A stretch of 64,000 nt of DNA from Hydractinia symbiolongicarpus (taxonomy: Eukaryota; Cnidaria; Hydrozoa; Anthoathecata; Hydractiniidae). Below are positions 36,101-48,806 of the stretch, piece after piece; the stretch's first letter is position 1, and each line of letters begins with the position of its first letter. The stretch lies in NCBI RefSeq assembly GCF_029227915.1, contig NC_079875.1:40941201-41005200 (forward strand), in the 5' to 3' direction. Under the pieces are notes generated by a model. It did not search any database, was not told where the DNA came from, and saw only the letters and a program-made list of their open reading frames with translations. A program made the translations under genes and the position numbers.

Positions 36101-39100
36101 ATTAAAAATGAAAACATTTTTGAAAACTACAAGTCTCATTCGTTCTAGTGGTGCAGATATAATTTGAAAAATCGTTCGGGAAATCAGTTTACTCCTTGGG
36201 TACTTTATTTATATACATTCAACTATACAGGCCAAGCCCGGGATTTACGGGAAATCGCGGGTTTTCGTTTGCCGGCGATTAAACTTCTTTTATTCAGCGT
36301 CTCATCAAAAATGAAAACAAGTTTGAAAACTACAAGTCTCATGCGTTTTAGTGGTGAAAAAATAATTTAAAAAATCGTTTGGGAAATGAGTTTACTCCCT
36401 TGGTACTTTCTTTGTATACTTTTGCCTATACCGGCCAAGCCCGGAAATTACGGGAAATCACGGGTTTTCGTTTGCCGGCGATTAAACTTCTTTTATTCAG
36501 CGTCTCATCAAAAATGAAAACATTTTTGAAAACTACAAGTCTCATGCGCTTTAGTGATGAAAAAATAATTTAGAAAATCGTTCGGGATATGAGTTTACTC
36601 CCTGGGTATTTTCTTTGTATACTTTTGAGTATACGGACCAAGCCTGGGATTTACGGGAAATCGCGGGTTTTCGTTTGCCGGCGATTAAGCCACTTTCATT
36701 AAGCGTATCATCAAAAATGAAAACATTTCTGCAAACTACAAGTCTCATGCGTTTTAGTGGTGAAAAAATAATTTAAAAAATCGTTCGGGAAATGAGTTTA
36801 CTCCCTGGATACTTTATTTGTATACTTTTGACTATACGAGCCGAGTCCGGGATTTACGGGAAACCGCAGGTTTTCGTTTGCCGGGGATTAAACTTCTTTT
36901 ATTCAGCGTCTCATCAAAAATGAAAACAGTTTTGAAAACTACAAGTCTTATGCGTTTTAGTGGTGAAAAAATAATTTAAAAAATCGTTCGGGAAATGAGT
37001 TTACTCCCTGGGTACTTTCTTTGTATACTTTTAACTATACGGGCCAAGCCCGGGATTTACGGGAAATGGCGGGTTTTCGTTTGCCGGCGATTAAACTTCT
37101 TTTAATCAGCGTCTCAACAAAAATGAAAACATTTTTGAAAACTACAAGTCTCATGCGTTTTAGTGGTAAAAAAATAATATAAAATATCGTTCGGGAAATG
37201 AGTTCCCTCGCTGGGTGCTTTTTTTGTATACTTTTGACTATACGGGCCAAGCCCGGGATGTACGGCAAATGGCGGGTTTTCGTTTGCCGGCGATTAAACT
37301 TCTTTTATTCAGTGTCTCATCAAAAATGAAAACATTTTTGAAAACTACAAGTCTCATGGGCTTTAGTGGTTAAATAATAATTTAAAAAATCGTTCGGGAA
37401 ATGAGTTTACTTCCTGGGTACTTTCTTTGTATACTTTTGACTATACGGCCGAGTCCGGGGTTTACGGGAAATGGCGGGTTTTCGTTTGCCGGCGATTAAA
37501 CTCCTTTTATTCAGCGTCTCATCAAAAATTAAAACACTTTAAAAAACTAAAAGTCTCATGGGCTTTAGTGGTGAAATAATAATTTAAAAAAACGTTCGGG
37601 AAATGAGCTTACTCCCTGGGTATTTTCTTTGTATACTTTTGACTATACGGGCCGAGTCTGGGATTTACGGGAAATTGCAGGTTTTCGTTTGCCGGCGATT
37701 AAACTTCTTTTATTTAGCGTCTCATCAAAAATGAAAACATTTTTGAAAACTACAAGTCTCATGCGATTTAGTGGTGAAAAGATAATTTAAAAAATCGTTC
37801 TGGAAATGAGTTTACTCACAGGGTATTTTCTTTGTATACATTCGACTATACGAACCAAACAAGCCCGGGATTTACGGGAAATCGCGGGTTTTCGTTTGCC
37901 GGCGATTAAACCTCTTTCATTAAGCGTCTCATTAAAAATGAAAACATTTTTGAAAACTACAAGTCTCATTCGTTCTAGTGGTGCAGATATAATTTGAAAA
38001 ATCGTTCGGGAAATCAGTTTACTCCTTGGGTACTTTCTTTATATACATTCAACTATACGGGCCAAGCCCGGGATTTACGAGAAATCGCGGGTTTTCGTTT
38101 GCCGGCGATTAAACTTCTTTTATTCAGCGTCTCATCAAAAATGAAAACAAGTTTGAAAACTACAAGTCTCATGCGTTTTAGTGGTGAAAAAATAATTTAA
38201 AAAATCGTTCGGGAAATGAGTTTACTCCCTTGGTACTTTCTTTGTATACTTTTGACTATACCGGCCAAGCCCGGAAATTGCGGGAAATCACGGGTTTTCG
38301 TTTGCCGGCGATTAAACTTCTTTTATTTTTGAAAACTACAAGTCATATGCGTTTTAGTGGTGAAAAAATAATTTAAAAAATCGTTCTGGAAATGAGTTTA
38401 CTCACAGGGTACTTTCTTTGTATACATTCGACTATACGGGACAGGGCCCGGGATTTACGGGAAATCGCGGCTTTTCGTTTGCCGGCGATTAAACCTCTTT
38501 CATTAAGCGTCTCATCAAAAATGAAAACATTTTTGAAAACTACAAGTCTCATGCGCTTTAGTGGTGAAAAAAAATTTTTAAAAATCGTTCAAGAAATGAG
38601 TTTACTCCCTGGGTACTTTCTTTGTATACATTCGACTACACGGGCCAAGCCCAGGATTTAGGGGAAATCGCTGGTTTTCGTTTGCCGGCGGTTAAACCTC
38701 TTTCATTAGGCGTCTCATCAAAAATGAAAACATTTTTGTAAACTACAAGTCTCATGCGCTTTAGTGGTGAAAAAAAAATTTTAAAAATCGTTCGGGAAAT
38801 GAGTTTACTCCCTGGGTACTTTCTTTGTATACATTCGACCACACGGGCCAAGCCTGGGATTTAGGGGAAATCGCTGGTTTTCGTTTGCCGGCGATTAAAC
38901 CTCTTTCATTAAACGTCTCATCAAAAATAAAAACATTTTTGAAAACTACAAGTCTTATGCGTTTTAGTGGTGAAATAATAATTTAAAAAATCGTTCGGGA
39001 AATGAGCTTACTCCCTGGGTATTTTCTTTGTATACTTTTGACTATACGGGCCGAGTCTGGGATTTACGGGAAATTGCAGGTTTTCGTTTGCCGGCGATTA

Positions 39101-39290
39101 AACTTTTTTTATTTAGCGTCTCATCAAAAATGAACACATTTTTGAAAACTACAAGTCTCATGCGATTTAGTGGTGAAAAGATAATTTAAAAAATCGTTCT
39201 GGAAATGAGTTTACTCACAGGGTACTTTCTTTGTACACATTCGACTATACGAACCAAACAAGCCCGGGATTTACGGGAAATCGCGGGTTT
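33193..39290. repeat. Large duplicated block R (copy of 24.1-31.0 kb)
   Basis: Colinear with block L at offsets of 9103 bp (to about 35,340) and then 8289 bp. It starts inside a +4-bp monomer at GATTTACGGAAAATCGC and ends near 39,290, where CGATATAACCACTTTC replaces the L sequence. It contains its own 1830-bp pair (35,957/37,787) and a 27-bp deletion monomer. The junction at about 35,340 goes directly from TAATATAAAAAATCG to CTCCCTGGATACTTTATTTG, skipping the four monomers kept at 26,240-27,050. Confidence 0.85.
38199..38374. repeat. Monomer with 27-bp deletion, copy 3
   Basis: Same junction at 38,321-38,331, displaced 8289 bp from copy 1 within the L/R duplication. Confidence 0.93.
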
Positions 39291-42190
39291 TCGTTTGCCG
39301 GCGATATAACCACTTTCATTAAGCGTCTCATTAAAAATGAAAACATTTTTGAAAACTACAAGTCTCATTCGTTCTAGTGATGTAGATATAATTTGAAAAA
39401 TCGTTCGGGAAATCAGTTTACTCCTTGGGTACTTTCTTTATATACATTCAACTATACGGGCCAAGTCCGGGATTTTCGGGAAATCGCGGTTTTTTGTTTG
39501 CCGGCGATTAAACTTCTTTTATACAGCGTCTCATCAAAAATGAAAACATTTTTAAAAACTACAAGTCTCATGGGCTTTAGTGGTGAAATAATAATTTAAA
39601 AAATCGTTCGGGAAATGAGTTTACACCCTGGGTACTTTCTTTGTATACTTTTGACTATACGGGCCGAGTCCGGGGTTTACGGCAAATGGCGGGTTTTCGT
39701 TTGCCGGCGATTAAACTTCTTTTATTCAGCGTCTCATCAAAAATGAAACATTTTTGAAAACTACAAGTCTCATGCGTTTTAGTGGTGAAAAGATAATTGA
39801 AAAAATCGTTTTGGAAATGAGTTTACTCACAGGGTACTTTCTTTGTATACATTCGACTGTACGGGCCAAGCCCGGGATTTACGGGAAATCGCGGGTTTTC
39901 GTTTGCCGGCGATTAAACCACTTTCATTAAGCGTCTCATCAAAAATGAAAACATTTTTAAAAACTACAAGTCTCATGCGTTTTAGTGGTGAAAAAATATG
40001 GCGGGTTTTCGTTTGCCGGCGATTAAACTCCTTTTATTCAGCGTCTCATCAAAAATGAAAACATTTTTAAAAACTACAAGTCTCATGGGCTTTAATGGTG
40101 AAATAATAATTTAAAAAATCGTTCGGGAAATGAGTTTACTCCCTGGGTACTTTCTTTGTATACTTGTGACTATACGGGCCAAGTATGGGATTTACGGGAA
40201 ATCGCAGGTTTTCGTTTGCCGGCGATTAAACTTCTTTTATTCAGCGTCTCATCAAAAATGAAAACATTTTTGAAAACAACAAGTCTCATGCGATTTAGTG
40301 GTGAAAAGATAATTTAAAAAATCGTTCTGGAAATGAGTTTACTCACAGGGTACTTTCTTTGTATACATTCGACTATACGGGCCAAGCCCGGGATTTAGGG
40401 GAAATGGCGGGTTTTCGTTTGCCGGCGATTAAACCTCTTTCATTAAGCGTCTTATTAAAACTGAAAACATTTTTAAAAACTACAAGTCTCATTCGTTCTA
40501 GTGGTGAAAAAATAATTTGAAAAATCGTTCGGGAAATGAGTTTACTCCCTGGGTACTTTCTTTGTATACTTTTGACTATACGGGCCGAGTCCGGGGTTTA
40601 CGGGAAATGGCGGGTTTTCGTTTGCCGGCGATTAAACTCCTTTTATTCAGCGTCTCATCAAAAATGAAAACACTTTAAAAAACTAAAAGTCTCATGGGCT
40701 TTAGTGGTGAAATAATAATTTAAAAAATCGTTCGGGAAATGAGCTTACTCCCTGGGTATTTTCTTTGTATACTTTTGACTATACGGGCCGAGTCTGGGAT
40801 TTACGGGAAATTGCAGGTTTTCGTTTGCCGGCGATTAAACTTCTTTTATTTAGCGTCTCATCAAAAATGAAAACATTTTTGAAAACTACAAGTCTCATGC
40901 GATTTAGTGGTGAAAAGATAATTTAAAAAATCGTTCTGGAAATGAGTTTACTCACAGGGTACTTTCTTTGTATACATTCGACTATACGAACCAAACAAGC
41001 CCGGGATTTACAGGAAATCGCGGGTTTTCGTTTGCCGGCGATTAAACCTCTTTCATTAAGCGTCTCATTAAAAATGAAAACATTTTTGAAAACTACAAGT
41101 CTCATTCGTTCTAGTGGTGCAGATATAATTTGAAAAATCGTTCGGGAAATCAGTTTACTCCTTGGGTACTTTATTTATATACATTCAACTATACAGGCCA
41201 AGCCCGGGATTTACGGGAAATCGCGGGTTTTCGTTTGCCGGCGATTAAACTTCTTTTATTCAGCGTCTCATCAAAAATGAAAACAAGTTTGAAAACTACA
41301 AGTCTCATGCGTTTTAGTGGTGAAAAAATAATTTAAAAAATCGTTCGGGAAATGAGTTTACTCCCTTGGTACTTTCTTTGTATACTTTTGACTATACCGG
41401 CCAAGCCCGGAAATTACGGGAAATCACGGGTTTTCGTTTGCCGGCGATTAAACTTCTTTTATTCAGCGTCTCATCAAAAATGAAAACATTTTTGAAAACT
41501 ACAAGTCATATGCGTTTTAGTGGTGAAAAAATAATTTAAAAAATCGTTCTGGAAATGAGTTTACTCACAGGGTACTTTCTTTGTATACATTCGACTATAC
41601 AGGACAGGGCCCGGGATTTACGGGAAATCGCGGCTTTTCGTTTGCCGGCGATTAAACCTCTTTCATTAAGCGTCTCATCAAAAATGAAAACATTTTTGAA
41701 AACTACAAGTCTCATGCGTTTTAGTGATGAAAAAATAATTTAGAAAATCGTTCGGGATATGAGTTTACTCCCTGGGTATTTTCTTTGTATACTTTTGAGT
41801 ATACGGGCCAAGCCTGGGATTTACGGGAAATCGCGGGTTTTCGTTTGCCGGCGATTAAGCCACTTTCATTAAGCGTATCATCAAAAATGAAAACATTTCT
41901 GCAAACTACAAGTCTCATGCGTTTTAATTGTGAAAAAATAATTTAAAAAATCGTTCGGGAAATGAGTTTACTCCCTGGATACTTTATTTGTATACTTTTG
42001 ACTATACGGGCCGAGTCCGGGATTTACGGGAAACCGCAGGTTTTCGTTTGCCGGGGATTAAACTTCTTTTATTCAGCGTCTCATCAAAAATGAAAACATT
42101 TTTGAAAACTACAAGTCTTATGCGTTTTAGTGGTGAAATAATAATTTAAAAAATCGTTCGGGAAATGAGTTTACACCATGGGTACTTTCT
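39291..42190. repeat. Mosaic region between large blocks
   Basis: About fourteen monomers drawn from several sources. 39.4-39.6 kb joins a TTTATATACATTCAAC left half to a GCGGTTTTTTG/TATACAGCG right half otherwise seen at 1.5, 9.5, 15.0 and 18.1 kb. 40.6-41.5 kb follows 35.65-36.5 kb (offset about 4,966). 41.5-41.7 kb carries the GACAGGGCCCGGG monomer, and 41.7-42.1 kb the TTTTGAGTATACGGG and GCCGGGGATTAAAC monomers. This patchwork looks like successive exchanges or gene conversion. Confidence 0.75.
39999..40112. repeat. Truncated monomer, copy 7
   Basis: The 93-bp deletion junction again, preceded here by a monomer with CATTCGACTGTACGGG and CCACTTTCATTAAGCG. It is followed by a GGGCTTTAATGGTG variant. 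Confidence 0.95.
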
Positions 42191-42346
42191 TTGTATACTT
42201 TTGACTATACGGGCCGAGTCCGGGGTTTACGGCAAATGGCGGGTTTTCGTTTGCCGGCGATTAAACTTCTTTTATTCAGCGTCTCATCAAAAATGAAAAC
42301 ATTTTTGAAAACTACAAGTCTCATGCGTTTTAGTGGTGAAAAAATA

Positions 42347-42460
42347 TGGCGGGTTTTCGTTTGCCGGCGATTAAACTCCTTTTATTCAGCGTCTCATCAA
42401 AAATGAAAACATTTTTGAAAACAACAAGTCTCATGCGATTTAGTGGTGAAAAGATAATTT
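42347..42460. repeat. Truncated monomer, copy 8
   Basis: Same junction, but its right part ends with GAAAACAACAAG and GCGATTTAGTGGTGAAAAG rather than GGGCTTTAGTGG as in the other seven. Exchange inside the truncated copy is the likely cause. Confidence 0.95.
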
Positions 42461-44780
42461 AAAAAATCGTTCTGGAAATGAGTTTACTCACAGGGTACTT
42501 TCTTTGTATACATTCGACTATACGGGCCAAGCCCGGGATTTACGGGAAATGGCGGGTTTTCGTTTGCCGGCGATTAAACCTCTTTCATTAAGCGTCTTAT
42601 TAAAACTGAAAACATTTTTAAAAACTGCAAGTCTCATTCGTTCTAGTGGAGAAAAAATAATTTGAAAAATCGTTCGGGAAATGAGTTTACTCCCTGGGTA
42701 CTTTCTTTGTATACTTTTGACTATACGGGCCAAGCCCGGGATTTGCGGGAAATCGCGGGTTTTCGTTTGCCGGCGATTAAACCTCTTTCATTAAGCGTCT
42801 CATCAAAAATAAAAACATTTTTGAAAACTACGAGTCTCATGCGTTTTAGTGGTGAAAAAAAAAATTTAAAAAATCGTTCGGGAAATGAGTTTACTCCCTG
42901 GGTACTTTCTTTGTATACATTCGACTACACGGGCCAAGCCCGGGATTTAGGGGAAATCGCTGGTTTTCGTTTGCCGGCGATTAAACCTCTTTTATTAAGC
43001 GTCTCATCAAAAATGAAAACATTTTTGAAAACTACAAGTCTCATGCGTTTTAGTGGTGAAAAAATAATTTAAAAAATCGTTCCGGAAATGAGCTTACTCC
43101 CTGGGTACTTTCTTTGTATACTTTTGACTATACGGGCCGAGACCGGGATTTACAGGAAGTCGCGGATTTTCGTTTGCCGGCGAGTAAACTTCTTTTATTC
43201 AGCGTCTCATCAAAAATGAAAACATTTTTAAAAACTACAAGTCTCATTGGCTTTAGTGGTGAAATAATAATTTAAAAAATCGTTCGGGAAATGAGTTTAC
43301 ACCCTGGGTACTTTCTTTGTATACTTTTGACTTTACAGGCCGAGTCCGGGATTTACGGGAAATCGCGGGTTTTCGTTTGCCGGCGATTAAACTTCTTTTA
43401 TTCAGCGTCTCATCAAAAATGAAAACTTTTTTGAAAACTACAAGTCTTATGCGTTTTAGTGGTGAAAAAATAATTTAAAAAATCGTTCTGGAAATGAGTT
43501 TACTCACAGGGTACTTTCTTTGTATACATTTGACTATACGGACCAAGCCCGGGATTGAGGGAAATCGCGGGTTTTCGTTTGCCGGTGATTAAACCTCTTT
43601 CATTAAGCGTCTCATCAAAAATGAAAAAATTTTTGAAAACTGCGAGTCTCATGCGTTTTAGTGGTGAAAAAAAAATTTAAAAAATCGTTCGGGAAATGAG
43701 TTTACTCCCTGGGTACTTTCTTTGTATACATTCGACTACACAGGTCAAGCCGGGGATTTAGGGAAAATCGCTGGTTTTGGTTTGCCGGCGATTAAACCTC
43801 TTTCATTAAGCGTCTCATCAAAAATGAAAACATTTTTAAAAACTACAAGTCTCATGCGTTTTAGTGGTGAAAAAATAATTTAAAAAATCGTTCGGGAAAT
43901 GAGTTTACTCCCTGGGTAATTTCTTTGTATACTTTTGACTAATCCGGCCTAGTCCGGAATTTACGGGAAATCGCGGGTTTTCGTTTGCCGGCGATTAAAC
44001 TTCTTTTATTCAGCGTCCCATCAAAAATGAAAACATTTTTGAAAACTACAAGTCTCATGCGTTTTAGTGGTGAAAAAATAATTTGAAAAATCGTTCGGGA
44101 AATGAGTTTACTTCCTGGGTACTTTCTTTGTATACTTTTGACTATACGGGCCAAGCCCGGGATTTACGGGAAATAGCGGGTTTTCGTTTGCCGGCGATTA
44201 AACTTCTTTTATTCAGCGTCTCATCAAAAATGAAAACATTTTTAAAAACTACAAGTCTCATGGGCTTTAGTGGTGAAATAATAATTTAAAAAATCGTTCG
44301 GGAAATGAGTTTACTCCCTGGGTACTTTCTTTGTATACTTTTGACTATACGGGCCGAGTCTGGGATTTACGGGAAATCGCAGGTTTTCGTTTGCCGGCGA
44401 TTAAACTTCTTTTATTCAGCGTCTCATCAAAAATGAAAACATTTTTGAAAACAACAAGTCTCATGCGATTTAGTGGTGAAAAGATAATTTAAAAAATTGT
44501 TCTGGAAATGCGTTTACTCACAGGGTACTTTCTTTGTATACATTCGACTATACGGGCCAAGCCCGGGATTTACGGGAAATGGCTGGTTTTCGTTTGCCGG
44601 CGATTAAACCTCTTTCATTAAGCGTCTCATTAAAAATGAAAACATTTTTGAAAACTACAAGTCTCATTCGTTCTAGTGGTGAAAAAATAATTTGAAAAAT
44701 CGTTCGGGAAATGAGTTTACTCCCTGGGTACTTTCTTTTTATACTTGTGACTATACGGGTCAAGCCCGGGATTTACGGGA

Positions 44781-46404
44781 AATCGCCGGTTTTCGTTTGC
44801 CGGCGATTAAACTTCTTTTATTCAGCGTCTCATCAAAAATGAAAATATTTTTGAAAACTACAAGTCTCATGCGTTTTGGTGGTGAAAAAAAAATTTAAAA
44901 AATCGTTCGGGAAATGAGTTTACTGCCTGGGTACTTTCTTTGTATACATTCGACTACACGGGCCAAGCCCGGGATTTAGGGGAAATCGCTGGTTTTCGTT
45001 TGCCGGCGATTAAACCTCTTTCATTAAGCGTCTCATCAAAAATGAAAACATTTTTGAAAACTACAAGTCTCATGCGTTTTAGTGGTGAAAAAATAATTTA
45101 AAAAATCGTTTGGGAAATGAGTTTACTCCCTGGGTACTTTCTTTGTATACTTTTGACTATACGGGCCAAGCCCGGGATTTGCGGGAAATCGCGGGTTTTC
45201 GTTTGCCGGTGATTAAACCTCTTTTATTCAGCGTCTCATCAAAAATGAAAAATTTTTGAAAACTACAAGTCTTATGCGTTTTAGTGGTGAAAAAAAAATT
45301 TAAAAAATCGTTCGGGAAATGAGTTTACTCCCTGGGTACTTTCTTTGTATACATTCGACTACACAGGCCAAGCCCGGGATTTAGGGGAAATCGCTGGTTT
45401 TGGTTTGCCGGCGATTAAACCTCTTTCATTAAGCCTCTCATCAAAAATGAAAACATTTTTGAAAACTACAAGTCTCATGCGTTTTAGTGGTGAAAAAATG
45501 ATTTAAAAAATCGTTCGGGAAATGAGTTTACTTCCTGGGTACTTTCTTTGTATACTTTTGACTATACGGGCTGAGTCCGGGATTTACGGGAAATCGCCGG
45601 TTTTCGTTTGCCGGCGATTAAACTTCTTTTATTCAGCGTCTCATCAAAAATGAAAATATTTTTGAAAACTACAAGTCTCATGCGTTTTGGTGGTGAAAAA
45701 AAAATTTAAAAAATCGTTCAGGAAATGAGTTTACTGCCTGGGTACTTTCTTTGTATACATTCGACTACACGGGCCAAGCCCGGGATTTAGGGGAAATCGC
45801 TGGTTTTCGTTTGCCGGCGATTAAACCTCTTTCATTAAGCGTCTCATCAAAAATGAAAACATTTTTGAAAACTACAAGTCTCATGCGTTTTAGTGGTGAA
45901 AAAATAATTTAAAAAATCGTTTGGGAAATGAGTTTACTCCCTGGGTACTTTCTTTGTATACTTTTGACTATACGGGCCAAGCCCGGGATTTGCGGGAAAT
46001 CGCGGGTTTTCGTTTGCCGGTGATTAAACCTCTTTTATTCAGCGTCTCATCAAAAATGAAAACATTTTTGAAAACTACAAGTCTTATGCGTTTTAGTGGT
46101 GAAAAAAAAATTTAAAAAATCGTTCGGGAAATGAGTTTACTCCCTGGGTACTTTCTTTGTATACATTCGACTACACAGGCCAAGCCCGGGATTTAGGGGA
46201 AATCGCTGGTTTTGGTTTGCCGGCGATTAAACCTCTTTCATTAAGCGTCTCATCAAAAATGAAAACATTTTTGAAAACTACAAGTCTCATGCGTTTTAGT
46301 GGTGAAAAAATGATTTAAAAAATCGTTCGGGAAATGAGTTTACTCCCTGGGTACTTTCTTTGTATACTTTTGACTATACGGGCTGAGTCCGGGATTTACG
46401 GGAA
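44781..46404. repeat. Higher-order repeat, ~811-813 bp (4-mer) x 2
   Basis: About 44,781-45,591 repeats as 45,592-46,404. Both units contain AATCGCCGGTTTTCG, AAAATATTTTTG, GCGTTTTGGTGGTG, TTTACTGCCTGGG, CGTTTGGGAAATG and TGATTTAAAAAATCG. The first unit has a 2-bp loss (ATGAAAAATTTTTG near 45,246). This duplication is absent from the upstream block A and accounts for part of its extra length here. Confidence 0.85.
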
Positions 46405-48806
46405 ATCGCGGGTTTTCGTTTGCCGGCGATTAAACTTCTTTTATTCAGCGTCCCATCAAAAATGAAAACATTTTTGAAAACTACAAGTCTCATGCGTTTT
46501 AGTGGTGAAAAAATAATATAAAAAATCGTTCGGGAAATGAGTTTACACCCTGGGTACTTTCTTTGTATACTTTTGACTATACGGGCCAAGCCCGGGATTT
46601 ACGGGAAATGGCGGGTTTTCGTTTGCCGGCGATTAAACTTCTTTTAATCAGCGTCTCAACAAAAATGAAAACATTTTTGAAAACTAAAAGTGTCATGGGC
46701 TTTAGTGGTTAAATAATAATTTGAAACATCGTTCGGAAAATGAGTTTACTCCCTGTGTACTTTTTTTGTATACTTTGGACTTCACAGGCCGAGTCCGGGA
46801 TTTACGGGAAATCGCAGGTTCTCGTTTGCCGACGATTAAACTTCTTTTATTCAGCGTCTCTTCAAAAATGAAAACATTTTTGAAAACTACAAGTCTCATG
46901 CGTTTTAGTGGTGAAAAAATAATTTAAGAAATCGTTCGGGAAATGAGTTTACTTCCTGGGTACTTTCTTTGTATACTTTTGACTATACGGGCCGAGTCCG
47001 GGGTTTACGGGAAATGGCGGATTTTCGTTTGCCGGCGATTAAACTCCTTTTATTCAGCGTCTCATCAAAAATGAAAACATTGTTAAAAACTAAAAGTCTC
47101 ATGGGCTTTAGCGGTGAAATAATAATTTAAAAAATCGTTCGGGAAATGAGTTTACTCCCTGGGTACTTTCTTTGTATACTTTTGACTATACGGGCCTAGT
47201 CTGGGATTCACGGGAAATCGCAGGTTTTTGTTTGACGGCGATTAAACTTCTTTTATTCAGCGTCTCATCAAAAATGAAAACATTTTTGAAAACTGCAAGT
47301 CTCATGCGATTTAGTGGTGAAAAGATAATTTAAAAAATTGTTGTGGAAATGAGTTTACTCACAGGGTACTTTCTTTGTATACATTTGACTATACGGGACA
47401 AGACCGGGATTTACGGAAAATTGCAGGTTTTCGTTTGCCGGCGATTAAACCTCTTTCATTAAGCGACTCATTAAAAATGAAAACATTTTTGAAAACTACA
47501 AGTCTCATTCGTTCTAGTGGTGCAGAAATAATTTGAAAAAACGTTCGGGAAATGAGTTTACTCCTTGGGTACTTTCTTTATATACATTCAACTACACGGG
47601 CCAAGCGTGGGATTCACGGGAAATGGCGGGTTTTCGTTTGCCGGCGATTAAACTTCTTTTATTCAGCGTCTCATCAAAAATGAAAACAAGTTTGAAAACT
47701 ACAAGTCTCATGCGTTTTAGTGCTAAAAAAATAATTTAAAAAATCGTTCTGGAAATGAGTTTACTCTTTGGGTACTTTCTTTGTATACATTCGACAACAC
47801 GGGCCAAGCTCGGGATTTAGGGGAAATCGCTGGTTTTCGTTTGCCGGCGATTAAACCTCTTTCATTAAGCGTCTCATCAAAAATGAAAACATTTTTGGAA
47901 ACTACAAGTCTCATGCGTTTTAGTGGTGAAAAAATAATTTAAAAAATCGTCCGGGAAATGAGTTTACTCCCTGGGTACTTTCTTTGTATACTTTTGACTA
48001 TACGGGCTGAGTCCGGGGTTTACGGGAAATGGCGGATTTTTCTTTGCCGGCGATTAAACTCCTTTTATTCAGCGTCTCATCAAAAATGAAAACATTGTTA
48101 AAAACTAAGAGTCTCATGGGCTTTAGTGGTGAAATAATAATTTAAAAAATCGTTCGGGAAATGAGTTTACTCCCTGGGTACTTTATTTGTATACTTTTGA
48201 CTATACGGGCCGAGTCTGGGATTCACGGGAAATCGTAGGTTTTTGTTTGCCGGCGATTAAACTTCTTTTATTCAGCGTCTCATCAAAAATGAAAACATTT
48301 TTGAAAACTACAAGTCTTATGCGATTCAGTGGTGAAAAAATAATATAAAAAATCGTTCGGGAAATGAGTTTACTCCCCGGGTACTTTCTTTGTATACTTT
48401 TGACTATACGGGCCAAACCCGGGATTTACGGGAAATGGCGGGTTTTCGTTTGCCGCGATTAAACTTCTTTTAATCAGCGTCTCATCAAAAATGAAAACAT
48501 TTTTGAAAACTACAAGTCTCATGGGCTTTAGTGGTTAAATAATAATTTAAAAAATCGTTCGGAAAATGAGTTTTCTCCCTGGGTACTTTTTTTGTATACT
48601 TTTGACTTTACAGGCCGAGTCCGGGATTTACGGGAAATCGCAGGTTTTCGTTTGCCGACGATTAAACTTCTTTTATTCAGCGGCTCATCAAAAATGAAAA
48701 CATTTTTGAAAACTACAAGTCTCATGCGTTTTAGTGATGAAAAAATAATTTAGAAAATCGTTCGGGATATGAGTTTACTCCCTGGGTATTTTCTTTGTAT
48801 ACTTTT

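Larger units (their letters stand above)
42191..48806. repeat. Large duplicated block A' (copy of 19.9-25.7 kb)
   Basis: Colinear with 19,888-25,660, longer by about five monomers. Includes 42,662-43,072, where a 10-A run makes one monomer 204 bp and lets a chance frame run 136 codons through two monomers. Also contains family 1 monomers with TTGACTTTACAGG, the TTGTTGTGGAAATG monomer near 47,337 and the GTTTTCTCCCTGGG monomers near 48,570 and 48,977. The match ends near 48,806, where TTTTGACTATACGGGCCGAG replaces TTTTGAGTATACGGGCC. Confidence 0.78.

Noticed and set aside
42662-43072. 136-codon open frame, the longest in the window, and a 132-codon one at 12,230-12,628
   Set aside because: Both are satellite read through two monomers because a run-length change makes one unit a multiple of three. 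Both begin at TTG, repeat the same peptide twice, have no recognisable domain, and vary freely in sequence among copies.
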